Below are positions 41,782 through 52,289 of a stretch of DNA of 64,000 nucleotides, in pieces. The notes under the pieces are model-generated. The model was not told the DNA's origin. It saw only the letters and a list, made by a program, of their open reading frames with translations, and ran no database searches. The stretch lies in NCBI GenBank assembly GCA_902651635.1, contig CACRSC010000085.1:43715-107714 (forward strand). Direction: 5' to 3'. Position 1 is the stretch's first letter, and every line of letters begins with the position of its first letter. Position numbers and translations under genes: made by a program. This DNA is from Mastigamoeba balamuthi (Eukaryota > Evosea > Mastigamoebida > Mastigamoebidae).

Positions 41782-41949
41782 GGCTCATCTGCTGTTGATT
41801 CCTTACAACCTGCTTCCCTCTGCATTGCTGCTCACCTGTCTGTTCAGCTAGCATGCAAATGACTTAAACTCCAAAACTATCTGCCACTGATTCACATAGA
41901 CTTCTGCTATCTGACACTACACAGCCTCTACTATTCACTGCTGTGACTC

Positions 41950-42200
41950 AGCCTTTCGCTATGCACTGCTACACATGAGTCCACTACAAGCTACTACATA
42001 TAACCTCCACTACACACCACTACACATTGGTCTGCTACACATTGCTACGGGGATCCTCTGCTATGTGCCACTCACTACATGTGGATTTGCTATGCACCAC
42101 TACAGAGATCCTGCACTACATGCTGCTATGCACCTTCTGCTACATGGCACTACACATCTATGCTTCAGCTACAGTGCATAGCAGAGACCTGCATAGTAGA
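41950..42200. repeat. TGCTAYRCA-type repeat cluster 1
   Basis: Many near-copies of CTATGCACTGCTACAY occur in both orientations. The same word family recurs at 52,040-52,210, 53,570-53,720 and 56,535-56,705. It looks like the terminal region of one transposon family. Confidence 0.55.
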
Positions 42201-42468
42201 AAGTAGCGCACATGCTTTTACTATGAAAGATTAATGTGATTGACGTGAATTCAAATCACTTCACCATCTGACTGTGAGTGAGCTGTCTTTCCTGGAATTA
42301 TCTTCTGTAAGTGAGTATACAGGGTAAAGTGTGTGTATATATTGATTATATACATCCTCAATATTTCGTCGATGATGTAATATAGCAATACTAGTTCAGT
42401 GTAATAATACCCTACACTATGCATCCGAGAGCTCAGGAAGCTTTATAGTAGGGTCTGCTGCTTGACAC

Positions 42469-42865
42469 TCAGTGAGAATAGAGATAGCCTGCATGATGAC
42501 GTGGTTGCATTGAGTTGCAAAATTGAATGTTGTTCTTTTTCCAGGGACTATCACATACCTCTTCAAGGATGTCAGCAATCTCGGGATCCTCTTCCTTCAG
42601 ATCAAAGTACTGGCAAATCCACTCGGTTAGGTGGCCCTTCTTCTCAGTTGAAAGCAGGGTTGGGCACTTTGCTACATGTGCTGGTACCGTGTGTATGTGC
42701 CAACTCAGCCCTCTGAAATGAACAGTGGGAAACACTCACTGCAGCACAGGCAACATGCTTGGCAAATCCCTTCCTCTTTAGGAAGCGGACCTTGTCCTTA
42801 ATGTTATCTACACTCCGTGCATCTGCCTGGAGCAGCCGGTGTCTTGCAGCATTCAGCCTCTCCAT
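42469..42865 (-). pseudogene. Short spliced gene fragment, unrecognised
   Basis: Two coding-like blocks are joined by a short GT-AG gap: MERLNAARHRLLQADARSVD to GFAKHVACAA (from ATG 42,865), then, in another phase, KKGHLTEWICQYFDLKEEDP with EIADILEE and a donor (GTATGTG) at about 42,555. It could be an accessory gene of the element whose ends carry the TGCTAYRCA repeats. No known domain. Confidence 0.3.
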
Positions 42866-43299
42866 CTATGCAGAAAATATCTTCTGGGTCGGCTTTTTTC
42901 AGTGGATCGGATAATTTTGCTGACTCTAGAGTGCCCTGAAAAATCCGCCCCACCCGAAAAAAACTCCACAAAATCAGTGCACATGCTCCTGCCGGGCATG
43001 TATTGCTCCAGCTGAACCAGGAATAGTACACCTTTATTGATCACTCTACACCCGTTTGCTTTGACCTCTGTGATTGCCTGCACAATTGCACACTGTGAGA
43101 ATGACTTGTAAGAGATCGTAACCCTCAAAGGTGACCACCTAAATCAGTACTAAATATTAAGAGCCAAACACTCCAGGAAGAAGACGACCATCATCACAAG
43201 TCGGCCATCATTTTATGGATAGTCATTTCCCATTAATAGTGCAATTAATCTCATGATCATACTGAGAAACAAGAGCTGTCTTGAAGAGGGATTATTAGA

Positions 43300-43830
43300 T
43301 GCACAGCAGCTGAGCACACTTTTTCCCCCTCACCCAGGCACAGCACAGGAGATTTCATCGAAATTTCTGGTAATTTCAGATTACCTTCCCCAGTCAGCTG
43401 GCTGTCACATCTCCTCTACCCCCCATTACTGGGTCTCTTCCACTTGGGCCAATCACTTTCCAAGTACTTGCTCTCTGAAGAGAACAAGTCCTTTGATTCA
43501 TTTCAAATCATATCTTCACACTAAAATCTGCAAAAAATATGAGCAATTTTCTTTTTGTGTCAAATCCTCTGCAAGTGTGTTTGCAGCTGCAGTCTTAAGC
43601 TGTTGATTTCTTAATGTAGCTCACTGCTGCAGGGTGTTCAGCAACTGAGCACACTTCCTCTCCCCTGGGGCTCAACTCTGAACATATCATTGTAAATTCA
43701 TCTAAATGTCAGGTTTAGATTTTAGCTTTTCTTGCAGCTGCTATCTCCTCTCTGACACCTCCACTGGGTCTCTTCCACCTGGTACATCACCATTCAAACC
43801 AGTACTTGCTCTATTCCGAAAAATATTTTT
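43300..43830 (+). repeat. Diverged tandem duplication, about 320 bp unit
   Basis: Segments starting near 43,310 and 43,632 share the order CAGC.(G/A)CTGAGCACACTT, then TCTCCTCT, then ACTGGGTCTCTTCCAC, then AGTACTTGCTCT, with substitutions between. The second copy runs into coding-like but unassigned sequence up to copy D. Confidence 0.45.
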
Positions 43831-44433
43831 GAACTGTGTTAAGTATGGAGCCTGTGAATGTGGCCACTACTGTCATGCCCACAGTGACTCAGAGTGGCCG
43901 ACAGGCAACCACTGCCAGAAGCTGCATGTGTCAGAAGCATGTCACCAACTGCTGCATCTCAAGGTGTGTGGGATTCCGTTTTCTCTTATCCATGTGTTTC
44001 CAGTTGCCCTCATTGTGATGAAGGGTATGCACCAGATCATCAGCTGGGTCGTGACTCAAATGGTACTACTTTTTTGCAATGCCTACCCTGTTTTCTATAC
44101 TAAACATTTGGTCATCGCTGCAACTTTTGCGCATGGAGCGATAAATCTTTAGCGATGTTTTTTCAGCGCAAATTTAGCGCTTCCATCGCTAATTTAGTGC
44201 TAATTCTAGTGCTAAATAGCGCTACATCGCTAATAGCGATTATAGCGCTATATGCGACCTAAATTCAGCGTTATTGCTTTTTTTTATATATCGCTATGCA
44301 TCGCTTCAATCGCTACCAGCGCAAATATTTGCGCTAGTAGCGATTGTAGCGCTATTTTAGCAATGCAATTCCATCGAATGCATTGCATGTAGCGCTAACA
44401 ATCGCATGTAGCGAAAGTTCAGTGCATTTAGCG

Positions 44434-44601
44434 CATTTTTGAAGGGGGTGTCTGGCCTCCATAACGCTGAAATACCCGTTCCAGGAATTGGACAGGGTAC
44501 CCCCAGCGTGCTTTGGCAATAGACTTGTGCAGCTTGTGCAGGAGACGCTGCTGCCTGGCCACTTTTGCAGTAATGATGGGGTTGTCCTGGGACTTGACCA
44601 T
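44434..44601 (-). pseudogene. Transposase exon 1 fragment (copy D)
   Basis: From ATG 44,601 the frame encodes MVKSQDNPIITAKVARQQRL and continues to a Tyr-Gly-Gly region. It is then cut at about 44,434 and joined directly to the left subterminal repeat. The catalytic exon is missing, so no active transposase is made. Confidence 0.65.
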
Positions 44602-44891
44602 GTTGGTTGGCTGGGTTTTTGGCAAGTAGGTTGGCTGGGCTTTTGGCAAGTGCAGTGTGTGTAGCGATGTATGTGCTTAATGCGTATTTAGCGAATGAAT
44701 GAATGATATACAAGCACAAAATGCGTTTTATGCGCATGCAGCGCATGACACGATTGACGCGATGTGACGTTGCCATTTTCTCGAATTTTTCGCTGGAAAA
44801 CGATTGGAGCGATGACGCACCTAGCCTGATTTTTTCTGACACCTTAAAAACACTCTCTACTTCCCTTTGCATTGGACTACTACAGTCACGC

Positions 44892-46573
44892 ATGTCTGCG
44901 GTCCCCCCTTCCGTCCCCCCGCCCCCGCCTGTGCGCGCCGTGCCACCCTCCCCAGCTGCAGCAGCACGGCCTTGGAAAGGCGACAGCCTGCACACTCTGG
45001 TGTGGGCTGTTGCCGAGTACATGGCTGTGCTGTACAGCCCGAAATTTAAATGGGAGCCCACGGACCGGCAGCTGCGTGCCTGGGCACTGCCAGTCGTGTG
45101 GCGAGACTCAACGGATTTAAAGGTGCGTGCTCCCTCCCCTGCTCCCTCCTTGCTTCCCCTTGAGTCCCCTTTATCCCTCTTAATCCCCCCTTGCCCCCTC
45201 CCTTTGTTTTCCCTTCACTGACGTTTGTGTCCCTTCTCCCCTGCAGAACCGCCACAATTCATGGCGGGTGGGCAAAAAGGACTTGCCCATCCCTGAACTG
45301 TCGGAGGCAGAGATGCGCCGCCTCGTGGAGGAGTTGGGCGGGGTGCGTCCTGCCCTCCTCTTGCCCTCCCTGCCCTCCTTTCTGCTCTTCCTCTTTTATC
45401 CGTTTTTTCCCGGATTTTCCCAGTTTTTCACAGTTTTCCCCTGCCCCCTCCGTTTTTTCACAGGTTTGGGTGCCCCTCGAATCAGGGGGTGCTGTCCCAG
45501 CAGCACCTGCTGCACCAGCAGCACCACCAATGGATGTTGGTGGTGGCACGGTTGCCACCATCGTGGACGCCATTCACACTGCTATCCACTCAGGATTCAG
45601 TCAAATGACGGTGCATTTTCCCCCTCTCCTGCCCCCCCTGTTTTTCTTGCGAAAATTAACAGAAAACGTCACAGGAGCGGCTTGTGGAGCAGCTGGGGCT
45701 CCAATGCCGCCAGCAGCACACCAACGACAAGTACAGGAGGCGGGCGCACAAGGAGGACAAGCAGGAGCAGGCGGCGAGGCGGCACAGCAGCTGCCATCGC
45801 TGCTGCAGCCACAGCCCAAGCAGTAGCCCAGCCAGCAGCAGTGTGGAGCTCTTCCTCTGAGGAGGAGCTCTCCTCGAGCTCCTCCTCAGAGGAGGAGGCC
45901 CAGGCACGGTGCAAGAGCCTGGGCCGAAAGGTGTGTTTCCCTCCCACCCCCCCGTTCCGTTCTACCCTCCCTGTAGTCAAGTGGTAACAAATTTTAAAAA
46001 AAGGGGGGTTTTTCTTCCCCGAATTGTGTACCTTTTGTGCACCATGCGCACCATGCGCATTATGTGCAAATAATCAATTTCTAACACTTTTGTAGCAGCC
46101 GGTGGTGGCTGAGGCTTTGAAGAAAGCCAAGGCCAAGCCGGCCAAAAGGCACAGGGAGGAGGTCTCTCCTGTTCGTGCCCTAGGACTAATCAGCAACCCT
46201 GTGTAGCATGAACGTGCTGCTGCCAGGGTTGCTGCCAGGGAAGGAGAAGCAGCAGCCAAGATGGCTGCTGCTGTTGAGGTATGTTCCTTCCCCTCCTTCT
46301 CCCTCTTGCCCCTTTCACTGCCCTTCCCTTGTGATTATACTAACTGAATTTTTGCAGAACGGGGCCTCTGAGGCCCCTGAGGCCCCTGAGGCCCCTGAGC
46401 AGGAGAAGTACCAGGAGGAGCAGCAGGACGACCAGGACGACATCAACTGGGACGACATGACCACACTGGCCAGCATGGGGCCTGTGGATGTGCGGTGCCT
46501 CTCACCACAACAGAAGAGGTGCCGCACTGTGCTGCTAAAGCAGCACAGTGCTGTAGAAGCAGCAAAGAAATAA
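44892..46573 (+). pseudogene. Harbinger-like partner protein, six exons (copy D)
   Basis: This copy fixes the gene model: exon 1 44,892-45,122 (ATG, MSAVPPSVPPPPPVRAVPPS), exon 2 45,247-45,342, exon 3 45,464-45,610, exon 4 from 45,675 to about 45,930, exon 5 from 46,099, exon 6 46,358-46,573 (ends LKQHSAVEAAKK). Exons 1-3 are each a multiple of three and all junctions are GT-AG. The protein is about 390 residues: Pro-rich start, a Trp-spaced globular part (VWAVAEYMAVLYSPKFKW; WRVGKKDLPIPELSEAEMRR), Ala-Pro linker, a His-Cys cluster (HSSCHRCCSH), a Ser-Glu tract, a Lys/Ala helix and an acidic end. Lesions: one base lost in exon 4 near 45,850, and a TAG in exon 5 (46,204). It probably stands where Harbinger elements carry their DNA-binding protein. 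Confidence 0.6.
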
Positions 46574-46987
46574 AAATAGAACTTTTTTAAATTTTAGTCC
46601 TCATTTTGAGCAGTAGTTTTTGTAAATTGCAATTGCATTTAGTGATTGTAGCAATTGAATCGATTTAATTGATTGAATATCGATTGAATCGCTACATGTG
46701 TGCTATGCACATGTAGCATCTGTTGTGCATCTAGTGCATTAATTTAATCAATTTATTTTGTGTTTTTCGATTGATGTGCATGATGTGCATTAATTGTTTA
46801 TAGCGATGCATGTGCTACATGTGCATGTATCGCTATAAACAAGTGATGCGCACCATGTGCATCATGCGTGTCATGCGAATCATGCACATTGGAAAATTTG
46901 TGCTAAATTAGCACTAAATTAGCACTAATTCTAGTGCTGAAAAATAAGCGCTACATGTGCTATTTTAGCACTTCAGCGCTTAAAACA

Positions 46988-47006
46988 CAGCGATGACCAA
47001 ATGTTT
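46988..47006 (-). repeat. Right terminal inverted repeat of copy D
   Basis: CAGCGATGACCAAATGTTT is the exact inverse of the left end at 44,102-44,120 and is followed by the ACT duplication. Confidence 0.85.
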
Positions 47007-47040
47007 ACTGTCACTTTCGCGATACCTCTTACCTCAATCA

Positions 47041-48215
47041 CAGTAATTGTCTCAGCCATTGATGTTTGAGGAGCACAAGGAGCATATAAAGCCAGAGAAC
47101 TGGAAGAACCTACTGCATTCTGTTCCAGCCCTTGACATTGGAGCACTGCCGGTGGTACAGCACTGCTGTGAACAAGATAACTGCTACTGTAGGCCACACG
47201 ACACTCTATTCCCTGATGAGAGACCTCGAACAAGAGAAGTATAGTTAGTTTGGTTTTTTCCCGATTAACTTGTTCCACAGGCAAATCCTGCCCAGGTAGA
47301 ATGTCCAAGAGGCTCAAGCATGACCGGGACTCAGACCTTGATTCCCCAAAGGAAGCAGAGGACGAGGCATGAAACCCCAAGGTGCTGAGTGATGAGAAGA
47401 AGAAAAGACCCCACAAGAAGCACAGAGGAGAGGGCAAGGAAGAGGTCTCTGCAGGTAAGACACCTATTCCACGGGCACAGCCAGCATCAGAACCAAGCCC
47501 ACGATGACTGAGATCGACATGATCTTTCTGGCAGGGTCCTGAGGAAAGGTGCTACCCAAACCACCTCTGTACAGGGCTGCCCACTGGACCCAGGGACCAG
47601 CAGAACTGCCAGTAGTGGGGCAGCTGTACGAGGCTACCCTTCATCTCGGAGACAGGGATACACTCACCATGTGCTTCGGCAATGAGGCCAAAAATGTAAG
47701 CCCGTTTTCTGATAGCTTTTTACTCACAGTGTCTTTAGATCTTCTTCAGCTGAATGGGACTTTGTCAGAGAGCCCCATGTGTGCTCTGCCCTGACTCAGA
47801 TCTGGATGCAAGGAGGAGAAGTGGCTATAACTCTGAGGGGACTTCTGAAATGTAACTGTGTCATCTTTTAAATGTTCACAAAAATTTCTACAGCTGTTGA
47901 TTACCGTGTTCCCACAGTACTAGAACCAGAGTCTGCAGAAGCAGCACCAGCAAATGCTGCTGAGGAAGCAGAGGCAGCAGAGGCAGCCAAGGCAGCAGCA
48001 CAGGCCAAGAGTGCAGCACAGGCAGCACAGGCAGCCAAGTCAGACAAGGCAGCAGAAGAGCCAATCCACGCAGCAGAGGCAGCAGAGACAGCACAGGCAG
48101 AAAAGGCAGCAAAGGCAACAGAGGCAGCCAAGGCAGCAGAGGCAGCAGAGACAGCACAGGCAGAAAAGATAGCACAGACAGCACAGGCAGCACAGGCAGA
48201 ACAGGCAGCACATCA
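47041..48215 (+). pseudogene. Spliced gene fragment with Ala-rich repeat exon
   Basis: Possible exons in order: MFEEHKEHIKPENWKNLLHS (47,060-47,240); MSKRLKHDRDSDLDSPKEAE with a basic tail and GTAAGA donor (47,301-47,455); LPKPPLYRAAHWTQGPAELP to GNEAKN with GTAAGC donor (47,549-47,697); and after an intron an exon of about 105 codons made of Ala-rich AEAAxAA repeats (47,895-48,213). The last is a near-continuous helix of EAAE, KAAQ and QAAQ units, and ends abruptly at copy E of the Harbinger-like element. Function unknown. The second exon has an in-frame TGA. Confidence 0.35.
47930..48215 (+). repeat. GCAGCAGAGGCAGCC-type tandem repeat
   Basis: About 20 imperfect 15 bp units of GCAGCRGAGGCAGCM. 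In the coding frame above they give AEAA; other frames give Leu/Pro or Gln/Arg runs that are not meaningful. Confidence 0.7.
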
Positions 48216-48353
48216 TAAATACATGTTTCACATTTCAGGAATAAATTAGCAAACGGGTGCATGCATGCCCTAAAATTATCAATTGATTTAATAATGAATT
48301 TATACTGATTTCATTTAGTAGAATAACATGTGTTTTAATGAAGTGGGCCTTAC

Positions 48354-48677
48354 CTCCATCTCATTGATATGCTCTGCCAGGTAGAGCCAGCATCGTTCCA
48401 TCACATGCCGGAAGTTGCTTGGGTCAGGAGCCTCCAGGGACGTCTCACTCCATCAGAGGCAAGCACTTCATAGCATTTGAAGTATAGCAGCAGGACCACC
48501 AGGTCCTTAAGCTTCTTGAAGAAGGTGTCTGGCCCTCCATAGTGCTGAAATATCTGCTCCAGGAATTGGACAGGGTACCCCCAGTGCTTTGGCAATGGAC
48601 TTGTGCAGGTTGTGCAGGAGACGCTGCTGCCTGGCTATTTTTGCAGCAATGATGGGGTTGTCCTGGGACTTGATCAT
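48354..48677 (-). pseudogene. Transposase exon 1 remnant (copy E)
   Basis: From ATG 48,677 (MIKSQDNPIIAAKIARQQRL) to the donor GTAAGG at 48,348-48,353, at the same place as in copy B. A base change removes one codon in the HKSIAKA block and a frameshift follows. The C-terminal part (KKLKDLVVLLLYFKCYEVLA) matches the other copies. Confidence 0.6.
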
Positions 48678-48940
48678 GTTGGTTGGCTGAGTTTTTGGCA
48701 AGTATGGTGATTGTAGCTATGTATGCACTGAATGTGTATTTAGCGAATAATACACTAGTAGCACAAAATGCGTTTTATGCACATGTAGTGCATAACGCGA
48801 TTGATGCAATGTGACGTTCTCGTTTTTCTCGATTGATTCACAGAAATACCAATTGAAGTGATGATGCACCTTGCCTGATGTTTCCAAGTCACTCAAAATC
48901 TCTCACTTCTTCCCTCAGCATCCCCCTTCATCTCCTACGC

Positions 48941-50170
48941 ATGGCTGCGGCCCCCCCTTCCCCCGCCTGTCCGTGCAGTGCTACCATCCCCTGCTGGGGC
49001 TGCACAGCCATGGAAAAGCGACAGCTTACACACATTGTTGTGGGCTGTCACTGAGTACATGGCTGTGCTTCATAGCCCCAAGTTCAAATGGGAGCCAACT
49101 GACTGGTAGTTGCAGGCGTGGGGCACTGCCAGTCATTTGGCACGATGCCTCATGTGCGTGTTCCCTCCCCCCTTCCCCCTGAGTCTTCCCTTAATCCCCC
49201 TGCACCCCTTTTCCCCTTAATCCCCCCTTGTTATTCCCGTAACTGATGTTTGTGTTCCCTTCCCTGCAGAACCACCACAATTCGTGGTGGGCGGGCAAGA
49301 AAGACTTGCCTGTCCCCGAATTGTCGAAGGCCGACATGCACCAGATCGTGGAGGAGTTTGGCTGGGTGCGTGCTGCCCTCCTCTTGCACCCTCACGATTT
49401 AACAGTTTTCCCCCTGTTTTCTCAGGTTTGGGTGCCCCTGGAGACAGGGGGTGCTGCGCCAGCAGCAGCATCAATTGAAGTCAGTGATGGCACCATTATC
49501 ACCACCATCTATGTGCTGCACACGGGCTTCCGTCAAATGACGGTGCGTTTTTCCCCTCTCCTGCCCTTCTCTCCCGTTTTTCCCGCACCTTCGAAATTTC
49601 ACTAAAACAACGTCACAGGAGCAGATCTGGGAGGAGCTGCAGCTGCAATGCCAGCAGCAGTACACCGACGATAAGTTTTGCCACCGGGCCAACAAGGAGG
49701 ACACGTGGGAGTGGCAAGTGTGGTGGCACAGTAGCTGCCATCGCTGCTGCAGCCCAAGCCCCCCCAGCAGCAGTGAGGAGGAGTCGAGTGCCCCTGAGGA
49801 GGAGCCCATGTCGAGCTTCTCCTCAGAGGCAGAAGGACGAAAGAGCCTTGGCCAGAATGTGCACTTTCCTCCTTGCTCTTCCTTCCTAAATTCTTGATTT
49901 ATTTTTGTGAATAAGGGGTTCCCCCCCCAATTGTGCACTTTTGCACGTATTGTGCATATTGTGCATATTGCGAATATTGCGAATATTTTGCACATTTACT
50001 CATTTAACTCTGTTTTCCCCAGCAGCTGACTATGGCACTAAAGAAACTGCCCAAGCCGGCCAAATAGAGAAGAGAGGAGGTCTCTCCTGTGCATGCTCTC
50101 GACCTGATCAGCAATTCAGTTCAACACAAATGTGCTGCTGCCTTGCTGGCAGCATGGGAAAAAGATGCAG
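48941..50170 (+). pseudogene. Partner gene, exons 1-5 remnant (copy E)
   Basis: ATG 48,941 opens a frameshifted exon 1; exon 2 (NHHNSWWAGKKDLPVPELSK) starts after CTGCAG at 49,269; exon 3 reads VWVPLETGGAAPAAAS; exon 4 retains the His-Cys cluster (HSSCHRCCSP) and Ser-Glu tract; exon 5 (ALKKLPKPAK) has a stop and then breaks off. It is a dead copy, useful for reconstructing exon borders. Confidence 0.6.
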
Positions 50171-50339
50171 CAGCCATCTTGGCGTCTGCCTTTACCCCAA
50201 AAGGAACGTGTTGGCTTGGGAGGGGCAGGTGTGGGGGCCCCTGGGAGGGCCCCAGCCACTTGCCATGCCTCTTCAAAGGTGTTTTAGGAAATTTGGGAGG
50301 TTCCCGTTCCCGTTTCCCAATTCCCATTCAGGAGGGCAG

Positions 50340-51790
50340 TGACCATGAGTGTGTTGTGGAGCCATGGCTCAGGGAGTGCTGTTGGTGAGTGGCAGAACGT
50401 GGTGTGCATGTTGTGGATCAGGTGGATGTCCAGAGTGAGATACTCAAGGTGGACCACCACAATGTTCCAGGTAGTAGGGGGGCCAGGAGGATCACCTGGG
50501 CTCCCTCGCTCTTGATGTGGAACAGGGTCTGCAGAATCAGGCAGAGTGGTGGCACTGCAAGACAGAGGCAGTCGCGGGGCCACCAGTGCACCAGGGTGTC
50601 AGCTCCCAGGGAGCCTGGCTGGGAGAAGCGGCTGTACTACAGAGCAGCTGCATAATTGTTCATGTCAGTGAAGAGGTCGAGCTGCAAGGGGCCGTAGAGG
50701 TCAGTGAGGTGCCAGCAGAGATCCAGTGAGGTGGTCCAGCTTGTGCGTCAATGCAGTGGCTCCAGTGATTGGCAAAGGACAGGTCTTCCCCCATGTAGAG
50801 CTTCTTGCTGTCGGGGCCCAGGAGGCGGACCTGGTGCGTGGCAGCCCAGGTCAGAATGTCATGTATGATGACCAAGCACCATGGGTCCCTGCTCCCTTGG
50901 CAGCAGAGGTAGGTCTGTGCCTTGGCATTTTCACCAATGAGGCACAAGTTGTGGCCCTCCAGGTGGGAGCTGAGGGCCATGAGCATTTGGAGGACTGCAG
51001 TGAGCTTAAGGCAGCCCAGTCGTGGCAGGCCTGCTCAGCTGCCATTCAGTCCCCCTTGGCCCAAAGATTGGTGCCCCAGATGCCCCCTGCCCAGCCCATA
51101 TGGCCCACCATGTCAGTCTCGACGATGTGGGTGGGGCCCTGGTGCCAGATGGGGTGCCTGGGACTCGAGGTTATCAGAGCTATGGCCTGTCGGACTGCTC
51201 TGTCTGCAGAGGCCACGACCATGACAGTACAGTTGGGGTGGACCCCGGGGCACAGGTGGGTTGCTGGGCACAGGCACATGTTGAGGTTGTTGACCACCAG
51301 TGCATTGGAGCAGAGTGTGCTGATGAGGTGCACCCATGGGTGTCACGCAGATGGAGCAGGAGGCAGAGACTGTTCACGATCACTGCCCACAGGTACAGTG
51401 GGTATCTGAGTGCACTCAGGCAGTATGTGCAGCTGCACAGGCACTGGGGTACTGGGACACCTGCCAGGGACGCCATCAGGGGCGCCACTTCCCCTGCAGT
51501 AGTGGTGACAGGTTGCAGAGGAGGTGGGTGAGGGCATGGCAGGGGCAGCAGCCAGAGCCCCACCAGCTGCGAGGAAGGCGGGGCTACTGTCTGTCGTGAG
51601 GCATGAGCAGGAGTACACAAATCCCACCACTGGGGCGTGGGCCGTAGGTACTCCAGTGGCCCCAGGGTGCATTGGGGCCTACACCTGGTGGGCTCATGTC
51701 TGATGGGCAGGGTCGCTGTACCTGGAGGCAACACGCCAGGTGACAGGGCTCTGGGACTGGGTCATGGGCACGCAGGGCAGTGGCAGGTGA
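50340..51790 (-). pseudogene. DIRS-like retroelement RT/RNase H tail, broken
   Basis: Reading leftward the recognisable order is: DMVGHMGWAGGIWG (first RNase H acidic region, about 51,110), HLEGHNLCLIGENAKAQTYL (second region, about 50,940), HDILTWAATHQVRLLGPDSK (about 50,830), a D-x-LS-like EDLSFANHW (about 50,770), then DLFTDMNNYAAAL with WWPRDCLCLAVPPLCLILQT and ILLAPLLPGTLWWSTL (about 50,440-50,680). That last block is the conserved C-terminal tail of DIRS/Ngaro reverse transcriptases. Frameshifts divide it into at least four pieces, and the palm domain and tyrosine recombinase are missing. Confidence 0.55.
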
Positions 51791-52039
51791 GGGATGCAAT
51801 TGGTTTTTTAAAGGGAAGTGTTTTATTCACTAGAAGAGGGCTCTCATCACTGTGCCAGGAGGCGGAAGTGACTTGCTGATCTTGTTAGGGGTGAGGGTGG
51901 CCAAGGCTTGATGGTGCCTCAATGAGAAAAGGTCTGCCTGCGTGATTTCCACCATCTGTATGACTGTGATTTCTGTGCCTCTTCGGGGGTCGGCAGACAC
52001 TCCTGTGAACTTTGCAGAGCTCATTCACAGAGTGCGAAG

Positions 52040-52215
52040 TGCCAATGTAGCAGCATATAGTGGAATGCACTATAGCATGCTCTGCTATGCACTGCTATGC
52101 AAATAGTTCTGCTATGGTGTGTAGCAGAGTGCACTATAGCACGTTCTGCTATGCATTGCTACATTGATACATTCACTATGGCATGTAGCAGACCTTCCGC
52201 TTTGCATCATAGCAA
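52040..52215. repeat. TGCTAYRCA-type repeat cluster 2
   Basis: Repeated words such as CTATAGCACGTTCTGCTATG and TAGCAGAGTGCACTATAGCA form imperfect palindromes, in the same family as the clusters at 41.95, 53.57 and 56.54 kb. It lies directly upstream of a spliced gene. Confidence 0.55.
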
Positions 52216-52289
52216 AACTATATCATGGATTTCTCCTGAACTGATAGTTATCACATTGATGTCATTTGTGTGTTTTTTTCTTCACAAAA

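Larger units (their letters stand above)
44102..47006. mobile_element. PIF/Harbinger-like DNA transposon, copy D (internally deleted)
   Basis: Perfect 19 bp inverted ends (AAACATTTGGTCATCGCTG at 44,102-44,120 and its exact inverse at 46,988-47,006) are flanked by ACT on both sides (44,099-44,101; 47,007-47,009). The 2,905 bp element keeps the partner gene and only the 5' part of transposase exon 1; exon 2 is gone. Subterminal TAGCGCTA/TTTAGCGC words are intact with CpG, unlike copies A, B and E, so it looks like the youngest copy. It would depend on another copy's transposase. Confidence 0.85.
48216..50180. mobile_element. Harbinger-like element copy E (truncated at both ends)
   Basis: The copy starts inside the transposase intron (it matches copy B from about 10,370) and ends within partner-gene exon 5. 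Both inverted ends and transposase exon 2 are missing. CpG content is low and many GT/CA differences from copy D are present. Confidence 0.7.

Noticed and set aside
47888-48262. A Leu/Pro-rich minus-strand frame (LLPLLP) that looks like a membrane protein
   Set aside because: It is the antisense of the Ala-rich tandem repeat exon.
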